The translations under genes and the position numbers were made by a program. DNA of 64,000 bases from Verrucomicrobiaceae bacterium. Its GTDB lineage: Bacteria; Verrucomicrobiota; Verrucomicrobiia; Verrucomicrobiales; Verrucomicrobiaceae. The notes beneath the pieces were generated by a model. It saw nothing but the letters and a program-made list of their open reading frames with translations, was not told the origin of the DNA and did not search any database. Positions 1 to 9,043 of the stretch are shown one piece after another. Position 1 is the stretch's first letter; every line of letters begins with the position of its first letter. The DNA lies in assembly GCA_019694165.1 (NCBI GenBank), contig JAIBCL010000005.1, forward strand, positions 186,001 through 250,000. Direction: 5' to 3'.

Positions 1-131
1 CTCACGGGCATCTCATGCTGCCCGCACTCACAGATTCTGCCGTCCTTCCCCGCTCTGCGCCCGGCCTGGCACGCCGCCCGGCGGAGACAAAACGCCGTTG
101 CCATCGCACGCACGCCTCGTACGATCCTCGC

Positions 132-1172
132 ATGAAACGCAAACGACTCGGACGCAGCGGAATCGTAGTCACCGACATCTGCATGGGCACCATGACCTTC
201 GGCCTCCAGGCGGATGAAAAGACCTCCTTTGCCATCATGGATCGCGCCATCGACGCCGGCATCGACTTTTTCGACACGGCTGAGATGTACCCTGTGCCGC
301 CGAGTGCCGCCAAGTTCGGCATCACCGAGGAGATCGTCGGCCGCTGGCTCAAAGGCAGGCCGCGCGGAGAGATCGTGCTGGCGACGAAAGTCACCGGCCC
401 CGGCCATGGCTGGTTTCGTCCGCCGGTGCGCAACGGCTTCACCGCCCTGGACCGCCGGCAGATATTCAAGGCGTGTGAGGACAGCCTGCGGCGGCTGCAG
501 ACCGACTACATCGACCTCTACCAGACACACTGGCCCGACCACGGCATGAGGCACGAGGAGACGCTAGGCGCCCTCACCGAACTCGTACGGCAGGGCAAGG
601 TGCGCGCCGCCGGCTGCAGCAACGAAACGAGCTGGGGCCTCATGAAAAACCTCTGGGAAGCTCAGAAGCACGGCCTCGTGCGCATGGACACCGTGCAGAA
701 CAACTTCTCGCTCATCAACCGGCGCTGCGAGAACGAACTGGCCCAGGTGTGCCGGCAGGAAGGCGTGAGCCTGCTGCCCTACTCGCCGCTCGGCGGCGGC
801 GTGCTCACTGGCAAGTATAATGGCGGCGCGCTGCCCGAGGGCGCGCGCTTCAGCCACTACGTCAAACATGGAGAGCCGCGCCAGAAGCGCATGGCCGCTC
901 GCTTCCTCAACGAGCGCACCATTGAGACCACCGTGCGTCTGCAAAAAGTCGCCGCCGACATCGGCATGACCGTCACGGCGCTGTCGGTGGCCTGGAGCAA
1001 GCAGCATGACTTCGTCGCCTCCACCATCGTTGGAGCCACGACCGTCGCGCAATTCGAGGAAAGCCTGCAAGCCATCGACGTGACGCTCGATGCGGAAACG
1101 CTCCGCCGCATCGACGAAATCGAAGAGGCCATCCCGAATCCCATGACGGAGGACGGACTGCGGAGGTTGTAG
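132..1172 (+). CDS. tas: Tas-like NADP(H)-dependent aldo-keto reductase
   Basis: A 346-residue cytoplasmic aldo-keto reductase, the same length as E. coli Tas. The start GTMTFG, then D..AEMYPVPP (catalytic Asp and Tyr), LATKVTG (Lys) and YQTHWPDH (His) supply the four catalytic residues of the family, and AEMYPVPP is typical of the Tas branch. The family reduces aldehydes and ketones with NADPH on a TIM barrel; the true substrate cannot be read from sequence. The reading frame is open upstream to position 15, but the ATG at 132 begins [10 protein letters not shown], the normal N-terminus of the family, so the upstream part is not counted. It stands alone, followed after 138 bases by a secreted protein on the same strand. 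Confidence 0.88.
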   Translation: MKRKRLGRSGIVVTDICMGTMTFGLQADEKTSFAIMDRAIDAGIDFFDTAEMYPVPPSAAKFGITEEIVGRWLKGRPRGEIVLATKVTGPGHGWFRPPVRNGFTALDRRQIFKACEDSLRRLQTDYIDLYQTHWPDHGMRHEETLGALTELVRQGKVRAAGCSNETSWGLMKNLWEAQKHGLVRMDTVQNNFSLINRRCENELAQVCRQEGVSLLPYSPLGGGVLTGKYNGGALPEGARFSHYVKHGEPRQKRMAARFLNERTIETTVRLQKVAADIGMTVTALSVAWSKQHDFVASTIVGATTVAQFEESLQAIDVTLDAETLRRIDEIEEAIPNPMTEDGLRRL

Positions 1173-1192
1173 CTGATCGGCGTCGGGCGGCG

Positions 1193-1223
1193 GCTCGTTC
1201 TGCTCCCTCTCCCACTGGGAACC
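1193..1223. repeat. REP-like short repeat, copy A
   Basis: A 31-base stretch that matches positions 5927-5957 at 28 of 31 bases. Both copies contain the core ctccctctcccac followed by gggaacc and both lie in intergenic gaps. The 5.9 kb copy is embedded in a longer inverted repeat, so this one looks like a partial member of the same dispersed family. Confidence 0.6.
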
Positions 1224-1310
1224 TGGTGCCAGCGGGACAGGCAAGGATTTCACACTCATTTCACACCCGCTTCATCAAGGCACCACACGCGTGTCCGAGG
1301 ATGGGGCGTC

Positions 1311-3047
1311 ATGAAAATCCAATCGACTCTCTTCATCGGGGCCGGCCTGCTCGTGGGCTGGCAGGTTTCTCCGGCGGCCGGACCAATCGCCGGCGATGCA
1401 AAAGAAACGGCGGCAATCGCGGGCGCGGATCTGGAAAAGGCATCGGTCACGGTTCCTTACTCCGAGTTGAAGCGCCTGTTGCTCTCCACCGCCACGCACG
1501 CTGCGGTCACTGCGTCTGAGTCCACGAAGCCGCCGCCCGTTGCTGGCGGCTTGATGGCAGCCGCGCTGCGGCTCGATTGCTCCGGAGGCAGGGCGGCGCT
1601 GGAGGCGGAGTTTCGCGTGGAGAATTTCAGCGGCCAGTGGGAGAGCATCCCGCTCATGGGCGCGGGTCTTGCGGTGGCATCCATCGATCCGCCCGACTCG
1701 CGCGTGCTGGCGAAAGATGGACAGCTCTGCCTCGCGACGAAAACGATCGGCCCGGCGACGGTGACACTGCGGTTCGTCGAGCGCGAGATGCCGGCGTATT
1801 CGGACCGGCCCGTCATCGAGGCGGACGTCCTGCCATGCGCCGTCAGCACGCTGGAGATCATCGGTCTGCCGGAAGGGCGCGCGGCGATGACGCGCGCTGG
1901 CGACGAAGTGTTGAGCGGATCGGCCAGAGGCATGTTTGCCCTGCCGGCGAAGGGCGGCAGCATCAGCGTGACGATCCAGGAGCCGATGAAGATCGCCGCC
2001 GAGCAGGCGCCGCCGGCGCCGAGCGATTGGTCGCTGCAAAACGAGATCGCAATCGTGCGCGACGATGGCGCGCTGCGTTACACGGCGCACTGCTACCTCA
2101 CCGCGCATAACGGCTCCGGCATGGCTGCGACCATTTCGTTGCCGTCGAACGCACGGCAAACCAAGGTCGAAGGCGAAGACCTGGCCGACTGGCATCTCGA
2201 GCGCGCCGAGGGCGGACGCCAGGCGCTCGCGCTGAGATGGAAAGGCCGCGGCGTGCTGGAGCGCGAAGTCATCGTGAGCTACGCCGTGCAGCAGGCGCCG
2301 CTTGATGAGCAATGGAATCTCGCCGCGCCCGCAGCGGAGCAGGCGGACAAGACGAAGAGTCTCTTCGTGCTGGCCGTGCCGGCGGTCTCGACCATGGAGG
2401 GACAAAACCTCCGCCAGATCACCGGTGGTGCAGGACTTTCGAAATGGATGGCGCAGTCGATGCGCGGCCAGATGACCGCCGCGATCGAAGGCGCATCCGA
2501 TGCCACGGTGCGCGTGAAGCCGCTGCCACAGGCCGCCACCGCCGACGGCACAATCAAGACGGCGAAGTATCAGACGCGCATCGTCGCCGATGGCTCGGCC
2601 ATCACCGAGGCTTCGTTTGAAATCGAGCACGAAGGCTCACCACGATTTGCGCTCGATCTGCCCGCCGACAGCGCGCTGCTGAAGTGCTCGCTCAACGGCC
2701 AGACGACGAGACCGATCTCCGGCGAAGGCAGGCGTCTCGAATTTCAACTGCCCCCGAGCGAAGGAAAATCAGGCAAGGCGGAGATTGTGCTCTCGTTCAC
2801 CGCCGCGAAGGGCAAACTCGATCCCGTCTCAGGCAAAGTCAGCGCCGAGCTGCCGCTCACGCCGTGGTTCATCCACGCCATCGAGTGGTCGCTCACCCTG
2901 CCGGACGTGTATCGCATCAGCGCCGTGGACGGAAACATCGAATACGGCGCCGGCACAAAGGCCGAGCACGAAGTCGCCCTGCGCAAGAGCCTCTGCCGCG
3001 GCGAGGCGCCGAAAGCCGACCTCTTCTACGAGAAGCGCGGCCTGTGA
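1311..3047 (+). CDS. large secreted protein of the cre locus, function unknown
   Basis: A 578-residue protein with an N-terminal hydrophobic signal segment (about residues 5-23, ending near SPAAG). The rest is rich in beta-strand-like stretches and has no transmembrane segment, so it is probably exported and soluble. I do not recognise a family. It ends 41 bases before the CreD-like gene and is co-directional with it, creB and creC, so it may belong to the same regulon; that is inferred from position only. The start at 1311 is preferred because it gives a clean signal peptide. CreA, the usual fourth cre protein, is much smaller, so this is not CreA. Confidence 0.75.
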   Translation: MKIQSTLFIGAGLLVGWQVSPAAGPIAGDAKETAAIAGADLEKASVTVPYSELKRLLLSTATHAAVTASESTKPPPVAGGLMAAALRLDCSGGRAALEAEFRVENFSGQWESIPLMGAGLAVASIDPPDSRVLAKDGQLCLATKTIGPATVTLRFVEREMPAYSDRPVIEADVLPCAVSTLEIIGLPEGRAAMTRAGDEVLSGSARGMFALPAKGGSISVTIQEPMKIAAEQAPPAPSDWSLQNEIAIVRDDGALRYTAHCYLTAHNGSGMAATISLPSNARQTKVEGEDLADWHLERAEGGRQALALRWKGRGVLEREVIVSYAVQQAPLDEQWNLAAPAAEQADKTKSLFVLAVPAVSTMEGQNLRQITGGAGLSKWMAQSMRGQMTAAIEGASDATVRVKPLPQAATADGTIKTAKYQTRIVADGSAITEASFEIEHEGSPRFALDLPADSALLKCSLNGQTTRPISGEGRRLEFQLPPSEGKSGKAEIVLSFTAAKGKLDPVSGKVSAELPLTPWFIHAIEWSLTLPDVYRISAVDGNIEYGAGTKAEHEVALRKSLCRGEAPKADLFYEKRGL

Positions 3048-3088
3048 TCTCACAACCCGTCACTCCTAACCCACAACTCATTCAAGCC

Positions 3089-4303
3089 ATGACCATCCAA
3101 CGCATCGCCGCGATCGCCGGCATCTTCATCGCCACCACGTTCGCGTGGTTCATTCTCGGCACAGCGCTCCAGCAGCGCACGAATCAACAGCAGAGCCAGC
3201 TCGGTGGCGAGGTCACCGATGTCTGGGGGCCCGCGCTGCGACAATTGCATCCGTCGGCCTATTACCTCACCGCCGCGAGCGCGAACGGGCGCAAGCAAAT
3301 CCAGCCCACGCTCAGCAAGGTGACCGTCGGCCTGAACTACGAGCCGAAGAAGCGCGGCCTGCTCTGGTATCGCACCTATGGCGCAAAGTTTGAGGCGCAG
3401 TACGAGATCACGAACCCCACACCCGTCACGCAGACGGTGTACGTGAGATTTGAGCTGCCCGGTGAGAAAGCGAGCTTCCACGATTTCTCGTTCGACCTCG
3501 GTGCGACGGGCAAACGCGAGGCGCTGCCGGATCACGGCGCGATCACCCAGGCCATCTCGCTCGAGCCGGGCAAGTCAGCGCCGCTCGCGGTCGCCTACCA
3601 CGCGCGAGGCATGGACTCGTGGCGCTATGAATTCGGCGACAGCGCGCGCGTGCGGCAGTTCTCGCTGGTGATGACGACAGACTTCGAGGAGATCAACTTC
3701 CCCGTCGGCACCGGCTCGCCCACGACTCGCGAGCGCGCCGGCGGTGGCTGGTCACTGGAGTGGAGCTATCCGGACGTGATCTCCGCGCCCGCCATCGGCA
3801 TGGACATGCCGAAGGTGTTGAACGCCGGACCGGTTGCCTCGCGCATCTCGTTTTTCGCGCCGGTGTCGCTGCTGTTCTTCTTCACCGTGCTGCTCATCCT
3901 CGGCATGATGAAAAACGCGAACCTGCATCCGGTGAATTATTTTTTCCTCGCCGCAGGCTTCTTCGCCTTCCAGTTGCTCTTCGCGTATCTCGTCGATCTC
4001 GTGCCGCTGATGCTGAGCTTCGTGATCGCATCGGTCGTGTCGTTGATCCTTGTGTGCGGCTACGTCGGCGCCGTAGGTGGCCGGCGGCTGCTCGTCGTCG
4101 CCGTGCCGGCGCAGAGCGCCTACATGGTGCTGTTCAGCTACAGCTTCTTTTTCGACGGCCTCACCGGTCTCACCATCACCATCGGCGCGATCGCCACTCT
4201 CGCCCTGCTCATGATCGCCACCGCGCGCGTGAACTGGGCGGAGAAACTCAGCAAGCCCGCCGCCAAACACCCGCCGCCTCTGCCGGGTGCGGCGATGGCA
4301 TGA
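3089..4303 (+). CDS. creD: CreD-like inner-membrane protein
   Basis: 404 residues. One transmembrane segment lies at the N-terminus (about residues 5-25), followed by a long beta-rich extracytoplasmic part and a cluster of transmembrane helices in the last 150 residues. The C-terminal region begins with HPVNYFFL and ends near TARVNW, which closely follows the CreD pattern (HPVQYLLVG ... TRNIDWY). The N-terminal half is much more diverged; KRGLLWYRTYGAKF recalls the RG-containing motif of CreD. In enterobacteria CreD is the main output of the CreBC system and affects envelope integrity and beta-lactam tolerance. Homologues of CreB and CreC lie just downstream, which supports the call. A longer frame opens at 2684 inside the previous gene; ATG 3089 begins the natural N-terminus. 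Confidence 0.75.
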   Translation: MTIQRIAAIAGIFIATTFAWFILGTALQQRTNQQQSQLGGEVTDVWGPALRQLHPSAYYLTAASANGRKQIQPTLSKVTVGLNYEPKKRGLLWYRTYGAKFEAQYEITNPTPVTQTVYVRFELPGEKASFHDFSFDLGATGKREALPDHGAITQAISLEPGKSAPLAVAYHARGMDSWRYEFGDSARVRQFSLVMTTDFEEINFPVGTGSPTTRERAGGGWSLEWSYPDVISAPAIGMDMPKVLNAGPVASRISFFAPVSLLFFFTVLLILGMMKNANLHPVNYFFLAAGFFAFQLLFAYLVDLVPLMLSFVIASVVSLILVCGYVGAVGGRRLLVVAVPAQSAYMVLFSYSFFFDGLTGLTITIGAIATLALLMIATARVNWAEKLSKPAAKHPPPLPGAAMA

Positions 4304-4493
4304 GGCCGCGCCAGCAACCGTAGGCCGGGTGTGTTTTGCGCCCAGAGACTCGGCAGCAAAGCCAGGCTGCCTCGCAGAACCGCCCGGCTGTTTCCGGCGA
4401 ACGAACGCTTCAATGCCCACGCACCCGCAAGGACACCAGCAGGCTGTCGCCACACACGTCCTACATCCCGAGCTCTGCCGCCCATTGACTCCA

Positions 4494-5009
4494 ATGCATT
4501 CCACAGAACCCCCCCTTTCTCCGCGTGAGAGGCTTCTCTGCCTCTCTCGCAGCTACACCTTCGCAAACGCAATCTACCTGGTGCCGCTAACCTTTGCTGT
4601 TCTGGCGCTGTTTCTCCTGTCGATCTTGTCACACGGTGTCACCAAGACGTTGGATGCGGCGGACATCTCCGGTCCACAAGGCATCTGGTTCATCCTCCTG
4701 TTCTGCTCGCATATTGTATCGTGGTCGCATCACGACTGGCGGCGTGACATGCTTGACGGCGGCTCGTTGCCTTCCGGCACCGTGCGGCTCTGGCTCGGCA
4801 GCGCGGCTCTGAATCTGTGCACCATTGGCTTTTATCTCTGGCAGATGACGGACACGGGGCCGGCCGGGCTGCGATTGAAAAACTGGGAGCTTCATCTCTT
4901 GATCGCGACACTGCCATGTTACGCGCTCGTCGTCGCAGCCTGTGCGCTGCGCCTTTGCATCCGGCTCCGCACGAAACCGCTTCACAATCGCCGCTGGCTG
5001 CTATCGTAG
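4494..5009 (+). CDS. small polytopic membrane protein between creD and creB
   Basis: 171 residues, starting MHSTEPPLSPRERLL. Four hydrophobic segments are visible (about residues 27-48, 61-75, 103-117 and 130-150), so it is an integral membrane protein. I recognise no family. It lies 190 bases after the CreD-like gene and 19 bases before creB, on the same strand, so it is probably co-transcribed with creB. The frame is open upstream to 4287, but that part overlaps the end of creD and is low-complexity. A possible role is as an accessory of the cre system; this is inference from neighbours. Confidence 0.6.
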   Translation: MHSTEPPLSPRERLLCLSRSYTFANAIYLVPLTFAVLALFLLSILSHGVTKTLDAADISGPQGIWFILLFCSHIVSWSHHDWRRDMLDGGSLPSGTVRLWLGSAALNLCTIGFYLWQMTDTGPAGLRLKNWELHLLIATLPCYALVVAACALRLCIRLRTKPLHNRRWLLS

Positions 5010-5028
5010 CACTCGCATCACCGGACAC

Positions 5029-5769
5029 ATGGCCTGGGAATCTTCACCGCCTTCACGCACCCGCATCCTCGTGGTCGAGGACGAGCCGTCCATCGCGGAC
5101 AACATCGTGTACGCGCTCGAATCGGAGGGCTTCATGCCGCAGGTCAGCGCGACGGGATCAGACGCGCTGAAAAAGTTCGAGCAAAATGAATGGGCGCTGG
5201 TGATTCTCGACGTGGGATTGCCCGACCTCAGCGGCTTCGAGGTGTGCCGGCGGATGCTGGCTTCAAAAAACGTGCCGGTGATTTTCCTCACCGCGCGCGG
5301 TCAGGAAGTGGACCGCGTGGTGGGACTCGAACTCGGCGCGGACGATTACGTCGTGAAGCCGTTCAGCCCGCGTGAACTGACCGCGAGAGTCCGCGCCGTG
5401 CTGCGACGCGCCGGCGGTCGCTCTGAGTCCGCACCGCAAATGAGTGCGAACGCAAACTCTGCCGCACCACTCGTCGTCGATGGCGAGCGCTGCGTGGTGC
5501 GCTACTACGGCCAGACGCTGCAATTGCCGCGCTACGAGTTCCGGCTGCTCCAGGCGCTCGCCGCGCATCCGGGCCGCGTCTTCACCCGCTCGCAACTCAT
5601 GGACCGTGCCTCCGACGAGCCGGAAGCAGCGATGGAGCGCACGGTGGATGCGCACGTCAAAAGCCTGCGCGCGGCATTGAAAACGGTGAAGCCCGATGTC
5701 GATCCCATCCAGACTCATCGCGGCATGGGCTACTCGCTCATCGAAGACTGGAGCGCGATCATGAAATGA
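5029..5769 (+). CDS. creB: CreB-like response regulator
   Basis: 246 residues, OmpR/PhoB type. The receiver domain (residues 12-128) has VEDEP acidic residues, the phosphoacceptor Asp61 in [13 protein letters not shown], the conserved Thr in FLTAR and Lys in [12 protein letters not shown]. The C-terminal winged helix (about 150-245) includes [12 protein letters not shown] and [14 protein letters not shown], and ends with THRGMGYSL. These strings follow E. coli CreB closely ([34 protein letters not shown]). The partner kinase, creC, lies downstream but is separated by a 302-base gap with a REP-like repeat. ATG 5029 gives a short leader before the first beta strand; the frame is open further upstream but that overlaps the previous gene. 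Confidence 0.88.
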   Translation: [246 protein letters not shown]

Positions 5770-6071
5770 ACTGGGAGCCAGCACGACGAATGACGCCACA
5801 TTGCGAAATCGAATGCGTGAGAGCGAACGAAAAACCACCCCCTCACCCCAGCCCTCTCCCAATGGGAGAGGGAGACGATGGCGCTGCCGCGCCTGGGCAG
5901 GTGCGCATTTGCGCCTTCGACGGGCAGCTCGTCATGCTCCCTCTCCCACGGGGAACCGAGCGACAGCGAGATAGCTGGAGACAAGTATTCGAAAGAAGTC
6001 CAGCAAAGGGCTGGGGTGAGGGGGTGGCTTCCGACTGTGCGAACGATTGCCCCAACAAGTTCTGATCAGTC
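5770..6071. other. non-coding gap between creB and creC
   Basis: A 302-base stretch without a convincing gene. It is mostly filled by the REP-like inverted repeat. Short frames here encode low-complexity arginine/proline-rich strings and look spurious. The presence of this gap between a regulator and its kinase is unusual, because these genes are normally adjacent or overlapping. Confidence 0.7.
5835..6027. repeat. REP/BIME-like inverted repeat element
   Basis: The outer arms are perfect 20-base inverted repeats: positions 5835-5854 (ccaccccctcaccccagccc) and 6008-6027 are exact reverse complements. Inside the left arm, ccctctccc at 5852-5860 and gggagaggg at 5864-5872 form a second 9-base-pair hairpin with a three-base loop. 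The centre holds copy B (5927-5957) of the short repeat also seen at 1193-1223. The layout, two hairpin-forming palindromes flanking a spacer in an intergenic gap, is that of a bacterial interspersed mosaic element. It may act as transcript-stability or attenuation structure between creB and creC. Confidence 0.75.
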
Positions 6072-7499
6072 ATGACTCTCACTGCGCGTCTTCTGTTTGG
6101 CTTCGTCCTCGTCGCGGCGGGTGGTTTCTATTTCATCACCGACCGGGTGCTGAAGCGCGTGGAGCGCCAATATCTCGAAGCCGTGGAGGAGCCGATGGTC
6201 GATGCGGCAAACATCCTCGCCGCCGCGCTGGAGCAGGACATCCAGGACGGCGCGCTCGATGCAGCGCGCTTTGGTGCAACCTTTGCGGCGGCCAAGAAGC
6301 GTGAGTTCGAAGCGAAGATCTACGACTTCACGAAGACGCACATCAATCTCGAAGCCTACATTACGGATGACAAAGGCATTGTGATCTTCGACTCCGCCGA
6401 GCCCGCCGCCGTCGGCACCAGTCTCAGCAACCGGCGCGATGTGCGCATCACACTCGCCGGCGGCTACGGTGCGCGCTCCACCCGGGCAGACGAGGCTGAC
6501 GACGACTCGTCTGTGATGTTCGTCGGCGCGCCCATCAGGGACGGCCCGCGCATCATCGGCGCTGTCAGCGTGTCGAAGCCACAGCGCGCCGTGTTTCAGT
6601 TTCGCGACGAGACACGCCATTGGCTGCTCTGGCACATCAGCCTCATCATCGTGTGCATGGTGCTCGCCTCGTATCTCGTGGCAAAATGGGCTGCGCGTCC
6701 GGTTGAGCGCCTCACCGAGTATGCCCGTGCCATCACGCGCGGCGAGCGGCCTGCGGTGCCGCGATTGCCAGGCAGCGATTTGAAAACACTCGGCTCCGCG
6801 TTTGAAAAAATGCGCGACGAACTCCAGGGCCGCGAATACGTCGAGAACTACGTGCAGACGCTCACGCACGAGCTGAAGAGCCCCGTCGCCGCCGTCCAGG
6901 GTGCGGCCGAATTGCTGGCTGAGAATCCTCCGCCCGAGCAGCGCGCCAGATTCCTTGGCAACATCATGAACGAAACCCGCCGGCTGCACGGATTGATCGA
7001 CCGGCTGCTCGAACTCGCTGCGCTCGAGAAGCGCAAGTCGCTCGACGAAGTACGCAAGCTCGACGTGGCGGAACTGGTGGCGACGGCCATCGATCACCTC
7101 GCGCCGCTGATCCAACGCCGCGAGTTGAAAGTGCAGCAGGACATTCCCGCGCTCCTCACAGTCCGCGGCGATGCGTTTCTGCTCGATGGCGCGCTGATCA
7201 ATCTGTTGCAAAACGCCATCGAGTTCTCGCCCGAAGGCGGCACGATCCAGATCATCGCGCGGCACATCGACGACTCGGTCCACATCCTCGTCGAGGACGA
7301 AGGCCCCGGCGTGCCCGACTTCGCGAAGCAGCGCGTCTTCGAGCGCTTTTACTCCCTCCCCCGCCCCGACACCGGCCACAAGAGCAGCGGCCTCGGCCTC
7401 TGCTTCGTGCGCGAGGTGGCGCTGCTGCATGGGGGAGGCGTCTCGCTGGAGAACATTGGGGAGCGGGGTACGCGTGCCGTACTGACGATCAAGGCGTGA
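6072..7499 (+). CDS. creC: CreC-like sensor histidine kinase
   Basis: 475 residues. A first transmembrane helix (about 6-24), an extracytoplasmic sensor region (25-180) and a second helix (about 186-204) precede a HAMP segment, a HisKA domain with His266 in LTHELKSP, and an HATPase domain with N box NLLQNAIEFSPEGG, G1 DEGPGVPDF, F box FERFYSLPRPDTG and G2 SSGLGLCFVREV. The sensor region keeps the CreC signature GGYGARST followed by SSVMFVGAPI.DG and SVSKP. This matches E. coli CreC almost word for word. It should phosphorylate the CreB-like regulator just upstream. The ATG at 6072 directly follows the REP-like element, leaving little room for its own promoter. Confidence 0.9.
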   Translation: MTLTARLLFGFVLVAAGGFYFITDRVLKRVERQYLEAVEEPMVDAANILAAALEQDIQDGALDAARFGATFAAAKKREFEAKIYDFTKTHINLEAYITDDKGIVIFDSAEPAAVGTSLSNRRDVRITLAGGYGARSTRADEADDDSSVMFVGAPIRDGPRIIGAVSVSKPQRAVFQFRDETRHWLLWHISLIIVCMVLASYLVAKWAARPVERLTEYARAITRGERPAVPRLPGSDLKTLGSAFEKMRDELQGREYVENYVQTLTHELKSPVAAVQGAAELLAENPPPEQRARFLGNIMNETRRLHGLIDRLLELAALEKRKSLDEVRKLDVAELVATAIDHLAPLIQRRELKVQQDIPALLTVRGDAFLLDGALINLLQNAIEFSPEGGTIQIIARHIDDSVHILVEDEGPGVPDFAKQRVFERFYSLPRPDTGHKSSGLGLCFVREVALLHGGGVSLENIGERGTRAVLTIKA

Positions 7500-7535
7500 T
7501 CACAGGGCCGGGCGACTGTTCCGCACACGCGAGAA

Positions 7536-7563
7536 GGCCGGAGACGCTCCCGCGCCTCCGGCC
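7536..7563. terminator. hairpin between convergent creC and peroxiredoxin genes
   Basis: ggccggag at 7536-7543 and ctccggcc at 7556-7563 form a perfect 8-base-pair GC-rich stem with a 12-base loop. It sits in the 90-base gap between convergent genes, where a shared terminator is expected. No long T-run follows on either strand, so efficiency is uncertain. Confidence 0.5.
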
Positions 7564-7589
7564 TCCGCAAAATCCACCGCCCGGGCAGA

Positions 7590-8069
7590 TCAGGCCAGCT
7601 TTTGCAGCGCAGCCTTCACCGCGTCGAAGTTCGGCAAATCCTTCGGCGTAGCGGTCTGCTCCGCGTACTGGATGACGCCGGCCTTGTCGATCACGAAAGC
7701 CGCGCGCGCCGAAGTGTCGCCGATGCCGACGAGCGCAGGGAAGCGCACTCCGTAGGCGTCGGTGGTCGTCTTGTTAAGGTCGCTCACGAGCGTGATGCCG
7801 ATCTTCTCCTTCTGAGCCCAGGCTTCCTGGGCAAAGGGGCTGTCAACGCTGATGCCGATCACCTCGGCGTTGAGCCCGCTGTACTGACCGAGGCCGGCCG
7901 TGATATCGCACAGCTCCTGCGTGCACACGCCGGTGAAGGCCAGCGGGAAGAAAAGCAGGACCGTGTTTTTGCTGCCGAAGTTGGCGCTCAAGGTGACGTC
8001 CTTGAGACCTTCGGCGGTCTTGGACTTGAGGGTGAAGTCAGGGGCTTTGGTGCCGACGGGTAGTGCCAT
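7590..8069 (-). CDS. AhpE-like peroxiredoxin
   Basis: 159 residues, thioredoxin fold. The active-site region reads FFPLAFTGVCTQELC: the Cys of GVCT is the peroxidatic cysteine, with the usual Pro and Thr before it, and a second Cys lies four residues later. The family reduces peroxides in the cytoplasm using a thiol donor. FFPLAFTG and the spacing resemble mycobacterial AhpE more than BCP or AhpC. The start MALPVGTKAPDFTL is the standard peroxiredoxin N-terminus; the frame extends upstream to 8267 without homologous sequence. It is convergent with creC and on the same strand as, but 110 bases after, the lipoprotein gene. Confidence 0.88.
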   Translation of the reverse strand: MALPVGTKAPDFTLKSKTAEGLKDVTLSANFGSKNTVLLFFPLAFTGVCTQELCDITAGLGQYSGLNAEVIGISVDSPFAQEAWAQKEKIGITLVSDLNKTTTDAYGVRFPALVGIGDTSARAAFVIDKAGVIQYAEQTATPKDLPNFDAVKAALQKLA

Positions 8070-8179
8070 ATTATGGGGTGTGTTTGGAGTTGGTCTTTGG
8101 GTTGGGGGGCTGACGGAAGACCGTGCGGGAGAAATGTCAACCGCGGGGCGCGGCGCATTCCCGCCCCGCGGACTTGCGC

Positions 8180-9001
8180 TCAACCGCCGAAGGCCCGCGC
8201 ACCTTCGCGGATGTTGCCTTCTTCGATGTTCGCACGGCGGCGCGCGGTCTCGTCCTCGGCGTAGCAAGCCACGCCGATCACACCGACATTGCGAGCGCCT
8301 TTTTCGCCGAACGCGGTGGCGGCATGTGAGGCGGCGACGGTGCTGAACCGCAGCTCCCGCAGCGTGCCCTTCACCCGCATGCCTTCGATGGTGATGCTGG
8401 CGTGCTTGTCGATGACGTAGCCGCGCTTGCGTACGGAGGCGGGCTGCCCGTCGAGCACGTCGAGGCCATCAATGGAGACGACCACCTCGAGCCGGTCGCT
8501 GGTGAGATTGTGCAGGCGCAGCCGGTAGCTCCCCCCGGGGCGGCCGATGACGAACACCTTGCCGCCGGATTCGTAGTGGTCGAACGCATTGCCCCAGTCG
8601 CGCGGCTCGACCGCCGCTTCGAGCTTGCCGGGGATGAGCGTGAAGTCACCACCATGCTTGTGCGCCGTGCCGGCGAGCTGCGCCATGACCTTCGCGCCTT
8701 CCTCGTCGTTGTAATGAAATGTCGCCACCGCATCGGGCACGTCCGGCAGCCTGCGGTAGAAGCGCGCGGCCTCGGAGCGGTCGTATATCTCGCCACCGAG
8801 CTTCGTGCCGAGGCCGGGGCGTTCCGCGGCCGCTGACTTGCGTGGGGCGGCCGCACCAGACCAGGATTGCGGTCGGTTGTATCCCAATTCGCTCCCACCG
8901 CCACCTACTCCGGCGGTCATCGGCCTCGTGGCGGTTTCACAACTGGCGAGGACCAGCAGCAACGAAGCTGCTCCGGCGAGGCGAGGGGCGGTGCGATTCA
9001 T
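8180..9001 (-). CDS. secreted lipoprotein divergent from blaI
   Basis: 273 residues. The N-terminus MNRTAPRLAGAASLLLVLASC is a lipoprotein signal with lipobox LASC, so the mature protein is probably lipid-anchored. The middle part includes FVIGRPGGSYRLRLHNLTSDRLEVVVSIDGLDVLDG, a stretch split here only for description, which suggests a beta-sandwich domain. No enzymatic motif is seen. Its start region overlaps the first of two palindromic operator-like sites shared with the divergent BlaI-type repressor gene, so it is a likely target of that repressor. An alternative ATG six codons upstream (9019) would place the start on the other side of the operator. Confidence 0.7.
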   Translation of the reverse strand: MNRTAPRLAGAASLLLVLASCETATRPMTAGVGGGGSELGYNRPQSWSGAAAPRKSAAAERPGLGTKLGGEIYDRSEAARFYRRLPDVPDAVATFHYNDEEGAKVMAQLAGTAHKHGGDFTLIPGKLEAAVEPRDWGNAFDHYESGGKVFVIGRPGGSYRLRLHNLTSDRLEVVVSIDGLDVLDGQPASVRKRGYVIDKHASITIEGMRVKGTLRELRFSTVAASHAATAFGEKGARNVGVIGVACYAEDETARRRANIEEGNIREGARAFGG

Positions 9002-9019
9002 GTGCAGATTTTTCTGCAC
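9002..9019. promoter_or_regulatory. palindromic operator candidate 1 (BlaI type)
   Basis: gtgcagatttttctgcac: perfect 7-base arms (gtgcaga/tctgcac) around a tttt spacer. It lies between the divergent lipoprotein and BlaI-family repressor genes. BlaI/MecI repressors bind paired inverted repeats in such positions. Confidence 0.7.
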
Positions 9020-9043
9020 TCAAGCGGGTCCGTCAACCGCTTT

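Noticed and set aside
2684..4303. Upstream extension of the CreD-like frame to 2684
   Set aside because: It overlaps the preceding gene out of frame and has Arg-rich shadow composition; 3089 gives the natural N-terminus.
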